NCBI GenBank assembly: GCA_035633075.1
Contig: DASQFQ010000009.1
Location: forward strand, 1-15,798
Length of the DNA stretch: 15,798 nucleotides
Origin: DASQFQ01 sp035633075
GTDB lineage: Bacteria > Actinomycetota > Thermoleophilia > Solirubrobacterales > Solirubrobacteraceae
Direction of reading: 5' to 3'
Notes under the pieces: model-generated
The model's input: only the letters and a program-made list of their open reading frames with translations
Database searches by the model: none
Told to the model about the DNA's origin: nothing
Program-made: the position numbers and the translations under genes
Part shown: positions 1 to 6,108 of the stretch, in pieces
How the letters are laid out: each line of letters starts with the position of its first letter
Numbering within the stretch: the first letter of the stretch is position 1

Positions 1-377
1 AGGACGTGATGGACGTCGCCCGAGAGCGCGACGATCGATGCCGGCGGTGACCCGCGCCGCCCGGCGCCGACCGCGGCAGGGGCCGAACACGATGCTGGTG
101 GGAGAGGCGGGGTCGTGGGTGCGCACGACGCTCGGGGGAAACGGGAAGTCCGCCGGTGGCCAGACGCGCGTCCCGTCGAGCGCGACCTCGTAGGGGGTGA
201 TCGACCCGGGCTCGAGCCCGGCGCAGTGCACGAGCGCATAGTGGTGGCCCTCGACGGCGAACGTCCGCGCCGGGCAGCCGAGCACCTCGACGGTGCAGGG
301 CCCGTTGGTCTCCACCCAGACCATCGCCTCCGTCTCGCCGCGTACCGCAGCAGCGGGCCAAGCACGAGCTCAGCCAC
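1..377 (-). pseudogene. Remnant of PhoD/metallophosphatase-family phosphoesterase (frameshift plus internal deletion), runs off the left edge
   Basis: Read on the minus strand from GTG at 377, the first codons give LVLGPLLRY, the usual opening of an actinobacterial PhoD-like phosphoesterase. The family sequence then continues one frame over from about 336-342 (ETEAMVWVETNGPC, later EGHHYALVHCAGLEPGS and SIVFGPCR ending near 73), as if one G were missing. From about 60 to 1 the frame returns to the first one and reads GSPPASIVALSGDVHHV, which is the C-terminal metal-binding motif region of the same family. The several hundred residues of catalytic core expected between these two blocks are absent, so the gene looks broken by a frameshift and a deletion of roughly a kilobase. 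The first reading frame happens to stay open throughout, so an automatic caller may report it as an intact CDS. It lies 11 bp downstream of fbiC, probably co-oriented. The family call rests on recalled sequence patterns; a sequencing or assembly error could mimic both lesions. Confidence 0.6.
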
Positions 378-385
378 GACCGCGC

Positions 386-391
386 ACCCTA
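386..391 (-). promoter_or_regulatory. Putative -10 element (TAGGGT) for the broken phosphoesterase gene
   Basis: TAGGGT on the minus strand ends 8 bases before GTG at 377 and fits the TANNNT pattern seen before other starts here. Its first three bases are the fbiC stop codon TAG. No -35 element is visible. It supports GTG 377 as the original start. Confidence 0.35.
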
Positions 392-2590
392 CGCGGCGGC
401 GAGCTCGAAGCGGCGCCTGATGTCGTAGAGCGTCGTGCGCTCGGCGGCGGGCCTGCCGGCGCGATGGGCGGCGCCGACGAGGTCGTCGGGGTCCACGCGG
501 GTGCCGTGATAGCTGCCGGCCATGCGGCTGATCGACTCCTCCATGAGCGTGCCGCCGAGGTCGTTGACGCCCCAGTGCAGCGCCTCGGTGGCGGCGTCGA
601 GGCCCATCTTCACCCAGCTCGCCTGAAGGTTGCGGACGCTGCGGCCGAGGGCCAGCCGGAACGCGGCGGTGTGCTTGAGGTTCTCCTCGCGCGAGATCTC
701 CTCGATGCCGTGGGTGCGGCCGAGCAGCGTGTGGAAGGGGATGAACGACAGCGGCACGAACTCCGTGAAGCCACCGGTGCGCTCCTGCAGCTCGCGCACG
801 ACGCGCATGTGCTCCGCCAGCTCCCAGGGCTCCTCGATGTGACCGAACATCACGGTCACGGTCGAGCGCAGCCCCTCGGCGTGGCTGGCCTCGATGATCT
901 CGACCCAGCGCGAGACGGGCAGCTTGTTGGGGCTGATGCGCTCGCGGACCGCGTCGTGCAGGACCTCCGCGGCCGTGCCGGGCGTGGAGTCGAGGCCCGC
1001 ATGGCGCAGACGGGCGAACACGGCGCGCGCCGAGAGCCCGGAGACGTCGCACATGTGCGCGACCTCCATCGGGCTGTAGGCGTGCAGGTGCAGCTGCGGA
1101 GCCAGCTCCTTGGCGAAGCGCAGCCAGCCCTCGTAGTCAGCGAGGCCCCAGTCAGGGTGGATCCCCGACTGGATGCACAGTTCGGTGGCGCCGAACTCGA
1201 CGGCGTCGCGCACGCGCACGGCGAACTCCTCGCGCGAGTGCTCGTAGGCGTCGGGCGAGCGCCCGCCCTGCCCGAACCCGCAGAACGCGCACCCGACGAT
1301 GCAGACGTTGGAGACGTTGATGTTGCGGTTGACGACGAAGGTCACCGTGTCCCCCGCGAGCTCGCTGCGCAGCGCGTCGGCGGCCTGGCGCATCTCCTCC
1401 ACCACCTCGGGCCGGGTCTCGGAGAACAGCCCGGCGATCTCCGCGGGCGACAGCGGCTCGCCGTCGCGGGCCCGCTCGAGGGTGTCCGCCGAAACCTCGC
1501 TGGGAGGCGGACCCTCGCGGCGCCCCGAGCCACGGCGCGGGATGAAGCTCCAGTAGCGGGCCTTGATGACGTCGAGCACGCCCTGCGCGACCCACCCGGG
1601 GTCGATGAACGGCCCGTAGACGCACAGGCGCTCGGTCAGGGCCACGCCGTCGACGGCGAGGCGCTTACGGACCGCATGGGGCGAGGGGAAAGCATGCTCG
1701 GGCGAGATGTGATCGCCGTTGGCCGAGAGGCCGCCGAGGTCGGTGGCGCCCGCCGCCACGAGCTCGGGCCACCAGTCGGCGAGGTTGGGCGGGACCTGCA
1801 CCCCGACCCCGGGGAGCAGCCGGCGCGCCTCGGCGACCAGCCGCTTCATGGCATCAAGCGTGACCTCGGTGGCCCACGCGGGGCGCTCGAGCTGCGGGCC
1901 TTCACCCAGGCCGGTGCGCCAGTACCGCTCCGAGGCGGCCTCGGCGATCTCGGCCGGCTCGCGCCCGTAGTAGCTCTGGTGCGGGACGAAGTTCTGCAGG
2001 ATCACCTCCTGCAGGTGCCCGAACTCGGAATGGACGGCGGCCAGCACCTCGAGCGCCGCCACCCGCTCCTCCTCGGACTCGCCGATCCCGACGAGGATGC
2101 CGCTGGTGAACGGGATCCGCAGCTCCCCCGCGGCGCGGATGCAGTCCAGGCGCCGCGCCGGGGACTTGGTCGGCGAGCCCTGGTGGGCGACCAGGCCGGC
2201 GTTGACCGACTCGAGCATCAGCCCCTGGGAGGCGGTGACCTCCCGCAGCCGGGCGAGCTCCCCGCGGTCCAACACCCCGAGATTGGTGTGCGGCAGCAGC
2301 CCGCGCTCGAGCGCGCGCTCGCACACCCACACCACGTAGTCCGTGAAGTCGGCGTGGCCGAGCTCGGCCAGGCGGGCGGCGACGCCGGGGTGGTGGTCGG
2401 GCGCCTCCCCGGTGAGGACGAGCAGCTCCTTGACGTTGCGGCGTGCCGCGCCGTCGAGAATCCGTTCGACCTCCGCGGGCTCGTGCAGGTGCGGCGAGTG
2501 GGTCGCGAAGGCGCAGTACTTGCAGTAGCAGCGGCACGTCCGCGAGAGCGACAGCGTCAGGTTGCGCGAGAAGGTGACGCGGCGACGCAT
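389..2590 (-). CDS. fbiC: 7,8-didemethyl-8-hydroxy-5-deazariboflavin synthase, fused CofG-CofH (FbiC)
   Basis: This bifunctional radical-SAM enzyme builds Fo, the deazaflavin chromophore of coenzyme F420, from tyrosine and a ribityl-diaminouracil. The 733-residue protein has two radical-SAM halves. The N-terminal half (CofG-like, about residues 10-330) carries Cys19/Cys23/Cys26, and the C-terminal half (CofH-like, about 415-725) carries Cys430/Cys434/Cys437; both are CX3CX2C iron-sulfur motifs. NRNINVSNVCIVGCAFCGF and GATELCIQSGIHPD are typical CofH stretches. The order matches actinobacterial FbiC, though 733 residues is shorter than the roughly 850 of mycobacterial FbiC. The start at 2590 (MRRRVTFSRN) is preferred over an upstream in-frame start because a -10-like TACGAT ends 6 bases before it. 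It is divergent from the substrate-binding lipoprotein gene. An F420-using organism is implied; no other F420 gene is in the window. Confidence 0.95.
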   Translation of the reverse strand: MRRRVTFSRNLTLSLSRTCRCYCKYCAFATHSPHLHEPAEVERILDGAARRNVKELLVLTGEAPDHHPGVAARLAELGHADFTDYVVWVCERALERGLLPHTNLGVLDRGELARLREVTASQGLMLESVNAGLVAHQGSPTKSPARRLDCIRAAGELRIPFTSGILVGIGESEEERVAALEVLAAVHSEFGHLQEVILQNFVPHQSYYGREPAEIAEAASERYWRTGLGEGPQLERPAWATEVTLDAMKRLVAEARRLLPGVGVQVPPNLADWWPELVAAGATDLGGLSANGDHISPEHAFPSPHAVRKRLAVDGVALTERLCVYGPFIDPGWVAQGVLDVIKARYWSFIPRRGSGRREGPPPSEVSADTLERARDGEPLSPAEIAGLFSETRPEVVEEMRQAADALRSELAGDTVTFVVNRNINVSNVCIVGCAFCGFGQGGRSPDAYEHSREEFAVRVRDAVEFGATELCIQSGIHPDWGLADYEGWLRFAKELAPQLHLHAYSPMEVAHMCDVSGLSARAVFARLRHAGLDSTPGTAAEVLHDAVRERISPNKLPVSRWVEIIEASHAEGLRSTVTVMFGHIEEPWELAEHMRVVRELQERTGGFTEFVPLSFIPFHTLLGRTHGIEEISREENLKHTAAFRLALGRSVRNLQASWVKMGLDAATEALHWGVNDLGGTLMEESISRMAGSYHGTRVDPDDLVGAAHRAGRPAAERTTLYDIRRRFELAAA

Positions 2591-2596
2591 GGCCCC

Positions 2597-2602
2597 ATCG
2601 TA
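2597..2602 (-). promoter_or_regulatory. Putative -10 element (TACGAT) of fbiC, leaderless type
   Basis: TACGAT on the minus strand matches TANNNT and ends 6 bases before the fbiC ATG, so transcription should begin at or next to the start codon. There is no good -35 and no Shine-Dalgarno sequence beyond a G-run. It stands 11 bp from the oppositely directed element at 2614-2619. Confidence 0.5.
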
Positions 2603-2613
2603 CGTGCAGCGGT

Positions 2614-2619
2614 CATGAT
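2614..2619 (+). promoter_or_regulatory. Putative -10 element (CATGAT) of the substrate-binding protein gene
   Basis: CATGAT, one base from TATGAT, ends 6 bases before GTG at 2626. The same hexamer at the same distance precedes GTG 4337. The short space leaves no room for a normal leader. Confidence 0.4.
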
Positions 2620-2625
2620 GGGACC

Positions 2626-3609
2626 GTGCCACGGTTACTGGTCGCGCTCCTCGGCGCCCTCTGCGCGCTCGCCGCATGCGGGGGGGTCTCGGGCGGCGAC
2701 CGCCCGGACGAGGAGGCCACCCTCCTGCTCGACTTCACGCCCAACGCAGTGCACGCGGGCCTCTACGTCGCGGTGGAGCGCGGCTACGACCGCGCGGAGG
2801 GCGTCGGCCTGCGGATCCGCAAGCCGGGCGCCTCGACCGACGCGCCCAAGCTGCTGCTGTCCGGGCGCACCGACATGGCGATCCTCGACATTCACGACCT
2901 AGGGCTCGCACGCGAGCGAGGTCGCGACCTCGTCGGGGTGATGGCCGTGGTCCAGCGGCCGCTGGCCGCCGTCCTGACCCAACCCTCGATCCGCTCCCCG
3001 CGCTCGCTGGAGGGCCGGCGGGCGGGCGTGACCGGGCTGCCCTCGGATTCGGCGGTGCTGCGCTCCGTCGTGTCCGGCGCCGGCGGCGACCCCGACCGCG
3101 TGCGCCAGACGACGATCGGCTTCGAGGCCGTCAAGGCCCTGCTGGCCCGGCGCGTCGATGCCGCCACCGCGTTCTGGAACGTCGAGGGTGTCGCGCTGCG
3201 CGCGCGCCGGCCCGGGATCCGCGAGTTCCGCGTCGACGACTTCGGCGCCCCCGGCTACCCCGAGCTGGTGCTGACCGTCACGCGCAGGACGCTGCGCGAG
3301 CGCCCGCAGGTCGTTCGCGCGACGATCCGGGCGCTGCAGCGCGGCTACGCCGAGACGCAGGCCGACCCCGAGAGCGCCGTCAGCGCGATGCTGGCGAGCC
3401 AGCCCGGCCTCGACCGCGCGGCGATCGCCGCCCAGCTCGACGCTGTGGCACCCGCCTTCACCGCGGGGGCGCGCGAATACGGCGAGCTGCGCCCCGACAC
3501 CCTGCGCCGCTGGGCCGCCTGGGACCGCCGCTTCGGCATCCTCTCCAAGCCGATCGACGTCCGTGCGGCGTTCGACACGACGCTCGTCGGCCGGGTGCGC
3601 AACCCCTGA
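2626..3609 (+). CDS. ABC-transporter substrate-binding lipoprotein, NMT1/THI5-like
   Basis: The 327-residue protein has a lipoprotein signal peptide: a hydrophobic stretch from residue 4 and lipobox LAAC with the lipidated Cys at 18. It should therefore be anchored outside the cytoplasmic membrane. After it comes LLLDFTPNAVHAGLYVAVER, the characteristic N-terminal block of NMT1/THI5-type periplasmic-fold binding proteins, which includes thiamine-pyrimidine precursor binders such as ThiY as well as binders of other small nutrients. The GRTDMAILDIHDLGLARERG block and the FEAVKALLARRVDAATAFWN block follow as expected for the two lobes. The ligand cannot be read from sequence. No permease or ATPase gene is adjacent, so it is an orphan component here. 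The GTG start is set by the signal peptide and the -10-like element 6 bases upstream. It is divergent from fbiC, and its stop lies 5 bp from the stop of the convergent receiver gene. Confidence 0.85.
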   Translation: MPRLLVALLGALCALAACGGVSGGDRPDEEATLLLDFTPNAVHAGLYVAVERGYDRAEGVGLRIRKPGASTDAPKLLLSGRTDMAILDIHDLGLARERGRDLVGVMAVVQRPLAAVLTQPSIRSPRSLEGRRAGVTGLPSDSAVLRSVVSGAGGDPDRVRQTTIGFEAVKALLARRVDAATAFWNVEGVALRARRPGIREFRVDDFGAPGYPELVLTVTRRTLRERPQVVRATIRALQRGYAETQADPESAVSAMLASQPGLDRAAIAAQLDAVAPAFTAGAREYGELRPDTLRRWAAWDRRFGILSKPIDVRAAFDTTLVGRVRNP

Positions 3610-3614
3610 GTCAT

Positions 3615-3968
3615 CTAGCCCGCGGCGAGGCGCTCCACGAGCTTGGCGCCCTCGCGCGCCATCCGCGAGCGCGGGGCCACGAGGTCAAGCCCTGCCTCCT
3701 CGGCACGCTGGCGCGTCTCGGCGTCGACGTGTGAGTAGACGCCGAGCACGCGCGTGTTGCCGAGCTCGCCGGACTCGCGCAGCCGCCCCACGACGGCGAC
3801 ACCGTCGAAGCTCGGGGTGGCGAGGTCGACCACGAGCACCGCGGCGCCGTCGGGGCGGACGGCGTCGGGATCGGAGACCAGCGCCACCTCGTGACCGGCG
3901 GCCCGCAGCATCCCCAGCACGTTGGAGCCGAGCAGCAGGTCGTCGAAGAGCGCGACGACCCGCGCCAT
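3615..3968 (-). CDS. Stand-alone response-regulator receiver-like protein, atypical
   Basis: The 117-residue protein has the size and pattern of a lone CheY-like receiver domain with no output domain. It starts MARVVALFDD, giving the acidic pair Asp9/Asp10. The segment VLVVDLATPSFDG places the phospho-acceptor at Asp48, and GVYSH supplies the conserved Ser/Thr position at Ser79. The invariant Lys near the C-terminal end appears replaced: the expected Lys-Pro reads APR, with Arg100. Signalling through it may be altered or phosphorylation-independent. Its ATG overlaps the stop codon of the upstream gene (TGATG), so the two should be translationally coupled and may work together. No histidine kinase is adjacent. 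The fold call is fairly secure; the partner and output are unknown. Confidence 0.7.
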   Translation of the reverse strand: MARVVALFDDLLLGSNVLGMLRAAGHEVALVSDPDAVRPDGAAVLVVDLATPSFDGVAVVGRLRESGELGNTRVLGVYSHVDAETRQRAEEAGLDLVAPRSRMAREGAKLVERLAAG

Positions 3969-4327
3969 CACTGCGAGCGCCGGCGGCCGAACTCCTGCCG
4001 GACGCTTTCGGGGCGCCCCCACATCTGGACGGTCTCCACCCGCCCGGTGCGCGCCTCGCGCAGCACCATCTCGCCCTCGATGCCCTGGTCGTCGAGCAGC
4101 TTCAGCGTGCCATGAACGGCCGGCGCCGCGGCGGCGTGGCCGAACTGGTGGGCGACGAGGATGCGGTAGTGCCAGTCGTGGTGGGAATAGGGCTGGGCGT
4201 TGACCTGGACGAGCAGTGTCGCGGCGTCGATGTAGCGGTCCTCCTGCACGCGCAGGTCGAGCTCGAGGTCCGTCCAGTCCGACGGCAGCGAGTCCACGAT
4301 CTCTTGAAAGGTGTCCGCGAGCGGCAT
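3968..4327 (-). CDS. Conserved-looking protein of unknown function (119 aa)
   Basis: I do not recognise the family. The protein is acidic-to-neutral and soluble, with no signal peptide or membrane segment. It alternates likely beta strands (LELDLRVQED, AATLLVQVNA, HYRILVAH, GTLKLLD, EGEMVLREA, RVETVQMWG) between a short N-terminal helix and a basic C-terminus (EFGRRRSQ). A His/aromatic-rich patch, YSHHDWHYRI at residues 47-56, is notable. The start ATG at 4327 is the only in-frame candidate nearby; unlike most genes here it has no -10-like hexamer just upstream. Its stop overlaps the start of the receiver-like gene by one base, so the pair forms a two-gene operon. It diverges from the 73-residue gene with only 9 bp between start codons. 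Confidence 0.7.
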   Translation of the reverse strand: MPLADTFQEIVDSLPSDWTDLELDLRVQEDRYIDAATLLVQVNAQPYSHHDWHYRILVAHQFGHAAAAPAVHGTLKLLDDQGIEGEMVLREARTGRVETVQMWGRPESVRQEFGRRRSQ

Positions 4328-4330
4328 GAT
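4325..4330 (+). promoter_or_regulatory. Putative -10 element (CATGAT) of the 73-aa gene / ygfZ operon
   Basis: CATGAT ends 6 bases before GTG 4337, identical in sequence and spacing to the element at 2614-2619. It overlaps the ATG of the divergent gene at 4327, so polymerase here would cover that start. Confidence 0.35.
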
Positions 4331-4336
4331 TGGCTC

Positions 4337-4558
4337 GTGGAGTCTGGCAAACCGGACGATCCGCTGGCACCCGCCCGCGGACTGAGCCTCGACGGGCTGC
4401 TCGACCTGCTCTCCGAGCTGGATGGGGCCGAGGAGGCCACCGTCGTGCGCGAGGCGCTCACTGCCGGCGTCCCGGCCGCGATGGTGCTCGACGAGCTCCA
4501 GCGCGAGGTCGAGCGCCGGCTGCTGCGCACCCGCCGGTTCTACGATGAGTGGACGTGA
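4337..4558 (+). CDS. Small helical protein of unknown function (73 aa), upstream of ygfZ-like gene
   Basis: GTG at 4337 opens a 73-codon frame ending in TGA at 4556-4558. The protein (start MESGKPDDPLAPARG) is predicted to be mostly helical and amphipathic, with LDGLLDLLSELDG, TVVREALTAGVPAAMVLDEL and QREVERRLLRTRRFYDEW. It has no signal peptide, membrane segment or cysteine. I do not recognise it. It is supported by the CATGAT element 6 bases before the start and by its end overlapping the start of the next gene (GTGA), a coupling also seen at 8299-8302. The strongly charged C-terminal helix suggests a protein- or nucleic acid-binding accessory, but this is a guess. Confidence 0.6.
   Translation: MESGKPDDPLAPARGLSLDGLLDLLSELDGAEEATVVREALTAGVPAAMVLDELQREVERRLLRTRRFYDEWT
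4541..4546 (+). promoter_or_regulatory. Possible internal -10 element (TACGAT) for the ygfZ-like gene
   Basis: TACGAT, identical to the fbiC element, ends 8 bases before GTG 4555 inside the last codons of the 73-aa gene. It could give a second, leaderless transcript of the ygfZ-like gene. It may also be chance, since it encodes Tyr-Asp there. Confidence 0.3.
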
Positions 4559-5493
4559 GCGCGGCCGTCGACACCCTTGACTCCGAATACCGGGCCCTGA
4601 CCGAGAGCTGCGGCCTGCTCGACCGCTCAGAGCGCGGCAAGCTCGCGCTCACGGGCGCCGAGGCGGCCGAGTTCCTCCAGGGGCAGGTGACCAACGACGT
4701 GGAAGCGCTGCGGACCGGACAGGGCTGCTACGCGGCGTTCCTGACCCCGAAGGGAAAGATGCTCGGCGACCTGCGCGTGCTGCACCTCGGCGACGAGCTC
4801 TTCCTCGACACCGAGCGCGCGAGCCTGCAGGAGCTGTTCAACATGATCCGGCGCTTCAAGCTCGGCCGCGACGTCGAGCTGCACAAGCGCACGCTCGAGC
4901 GCGGGCTGCTCTCGCTGATCGGGCCGGAGGCCAGGACGGTGTCGGGCGCGGACGGGCTGGGGCCGGCCGAGCACGACAGCGCGCCCGCGGTGCTCGCCGG
5001 GGTGCCGGTGCAGCTGGTCGCGACCGACGTCGGCGTGGACGTCATCTGCGAGGCGGCGTGCACCGCCGAGGTCGCGGCGGCGCTCGACGGCGCGGTTCAC
5101 GTCTCGGAGGCGGCCGCCGAGATCCTGCGCGTCGAGCGCGGGCGCCCCCGCTACGGACTCGACCTCGACGACACCGTGATCCCCCAGGAGGCGGGGCTCA
5201 ACGACCGCGCGGTCTCATTCTCCAAGGGCTGCTACGTCGGTCAGGAGACCGTCGCTCGCCTGCACTACCGCGGCAAGCCCAATCGGCACCTGCGCGGCCT
5301 GCGCCTCGGCGGGCCTGTCGAGCGCGGCGAGCCGCTGCGGCTCGGCGAGCGCGAGGTCGGGCGCATCGGCTCGGCTGTGGCCTCCCCCGTCCACGGCCCG
5401 ATCGCCCTGGCGCTCGTCCGCCGCGAGGCGGCCCCCGGCGACACCGTCGCCGTCGGAGACACGACGGCCAGCGTCGTCGACCTGCCGTTCTGA
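4555..5493 (+). CDS. ygfZ: Folate-binding YgfZ/GcvT-like protein (iron-sulfur cluster maintenance)
   Basis: The protein has about 312 residues with the aminomethyltransferase (GcvT) fold. KLALTGAEAAEFLQGQVTND near the N-terminus and the diagnostic KGCYVGQE motif near residue 225 identify the YgfZ branch rather than a true glycine-cleavage T protein. YgfZ proteins bind tetrahydrofolate and help assemble or repair certain iron-sulfur enzymes, using the conserved Cys of that motif. Such a role would fit the FbiC and UvrC-like Fe-S proteins nearby, though that link is inference. The start GTG 4555 forms a 4-base GTGA overlap with the preceding gene; GTG 4549, two codons upstream, is an alternative. 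The C-terminal beta domain (LRLGGPVERGEPLRL to the end) is complete. Length is close to the family's usual 300-330. Confidence 0.88.
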   Translation: MSAAVDTLDSEYRALTESCGLLDRSERGKLALTGAEAAEFLQGQVTNDVEALRTGQGCYAAFLTPKGKMLGDLRVLHLGDELFLDTERASLQELFNMIRRFKLGRDVELHKRTLERGLLSLIGPEARTVSGADGLGPAEHDSAPAVLAGVPVQLVATDVGVDVICEAACTAEVAAALDGAVHVSEAAAEILRVERGRPRYGLDLDDTVIPQEAGLNDRAVSFSKGCYVGQETVARLHYRGKPNRHLRGLRLGGPVERGEPLRLGEREVGRIGSAVASPVHGPIALALVRREAAPGDTVAVGDTTASVVDLPF

Positions 5494-5562
5494 GGAGGAC
5501 GCAAGCGACCGAACCGCGCGAGGGTCTCTGTACGCAAGAGTGCGAGCGGAGCGAGCAGTTGG

Positions 5563-5587
5563 GTGACCGGCGACGTTCGCCTGTCAC
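5563..5587 (+). terminator. Inverted repeat / possible transcription terminator after ygfZ-like gene
   Basis: GTGACCGGCGA at 5563-5573 pairs with TCGCCTGTCAC at 5577-5587 across a 3-base loop (11 positions, one C-T mismatch). It lies 70 bp past the ygfZ-like stop and before the next promoter, a sensible place for a terminator. It lacks the usual U-run, so it could instead be an operator or an RNA-processing hairpin. Confidence 0.4.
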
Positions 5588-5616
5588 CGCACTGCCAGCC
5601 CGCTGGGCCGGTGGAG

Positions 5617-5622
5617 TATCTT
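5617..5622 (+). promoter_or_regulatory. Putative -10 element (TATCTT) of the UspA-like gene
   Basis: TATCTT matches TANNNT and ends 6 bases before ATG 5629. A GGAG at 5613-5616 lies 12 bases before the ATG, too far for a strong ribosome site, so a leaderless transcript is the simpler reading. Confidence 0.45.
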
Positions 5623-5628
5623 CGGGGC

Positions 5629-6108
5629 ATGGCATGGCGGGCACGCGTCCTGGTCGTCGCCAACCTCACGGCAACCTCGAGGGAGCTCCTCGACGCCCTG
5701 CTCGCGCGGGCGGAGCGGGGGCCGATCGACGTGACGCTGCTGATGCCGGCCACCCGCGTCGGCTTCTCGGGCCGTGAGGAGGCCGCCGAGCGGCTGGGCC
5801 AGGCGCTCGAGCGCTGGCACGCGGCGGGCCTGACCGCGCAGGGCCTCGTGGGCGACACCGACCCGATCGTGGCCGTGCACGAGGCGTGGGACCCCCGGGC
5901 CTACGACGAGGTGATCGTCTCGACGCTTCCGGGCGCGAGCTCGAAGTGGCTGCAGTTCGACCTGCCGCATCGCGTGGCGCAGATCACGAGCCTGCAGGTC
6001 TCCCACGTCGTCGCCCGCGAGCAGCGTGACCACCGCTACGGCCCGCCGCCGCCGCGCGAACGGCGGGCGCTCGGCCCACTCAGCCTCAAGGGCACAAAGC
6101 AGCACTAG
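5629..6108 (+). CDS. Small Rossmann-like protein, UspA-related (159 aa)
   Basis: The protein starts MAWRARVLVVANLTATSREL, a first beta strand and helix like those of universal-stress-type nucleotide-binding folds. It continues with IDVTLLMPATR (strand 2), a helix EEAAERLGQALERWHAAGL and ahelix-strand pattern ending YDEVIVSTLPGASSKWLQF, DLPHRVAQITSLQVSHVV. That last block recurs in small actinobacterial proteins annotated as UspA-like or hypothetical. No clear ATP-binding G-x2-G-x9-G motif is visible, so nucleotide binding is uncertain. The start at 5629 is preferred to GTG 5563, which would run the protein through the upstream hairpin. Its last 23 bases overlap the 3' end of the convergent exonuclease-UvrC gene, and the tail after residue 135 is basic and Pro-rich. 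Confidence 0.75.
   Translation: MAWRARVLVVANLTATSRELLDALLARAERGPIDVTLLMPATRVGFSGREEAAERLGQALERWHAAGLTAQGLVGDTDPIVAVHEAWDPRAYDEVIVSTLPGASSKWLQFDLPHRVAQITSLQVSHVVAREQRDHRYGPPPPRERRALGPLSLKGTKQH

Larger units (their letters stand above)
5494..5628 (+). other. Intergenic region with short GC-rich repeats and a hairpin
   Basis: These 135 bp hold no convincing gene. They contain GCGAGCGGAGCGAGC at 5543-5557, which has the unit GCGAGC twice, then the hairpin at 5563-5587. The -10-like TATCTT of the next gene lies at the end. This is the longest non-coding gap in the window between co-directed genes. Confidence 0.6.

Noticed and set aside
293..2902. 869-codon open frame on the plus strand opposite fbiC
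   Set aside because: It is antisense to a well-supported gene, its translation is rich in Arg/Gly/Ala/Asp/His with no family pattern, and such frames arise from high-GC codon bias.
3563..4336. Plus-strand extension upstream of the 73-residue gene
   Set aside because: It is antisense to the receiver and 119-residue genes and gives an Arg-rich translation; only the part from GTG 4337 is plausible.
4555..5493. Annotation as glycine-cleavage T protein (GcvT)
   Set aside because: The KGCYVGQE motif and 312-residue length fit YgfZ better, and no other glycine-cleavage gene is present.
5558..5628. GTG 5563 as start of the UspA-like protein
   Set aside because: It would translate through the hairpin with a non-conserved N-terminus; ATG 5629 starts right at the first beta strand and follows a -10-like element.
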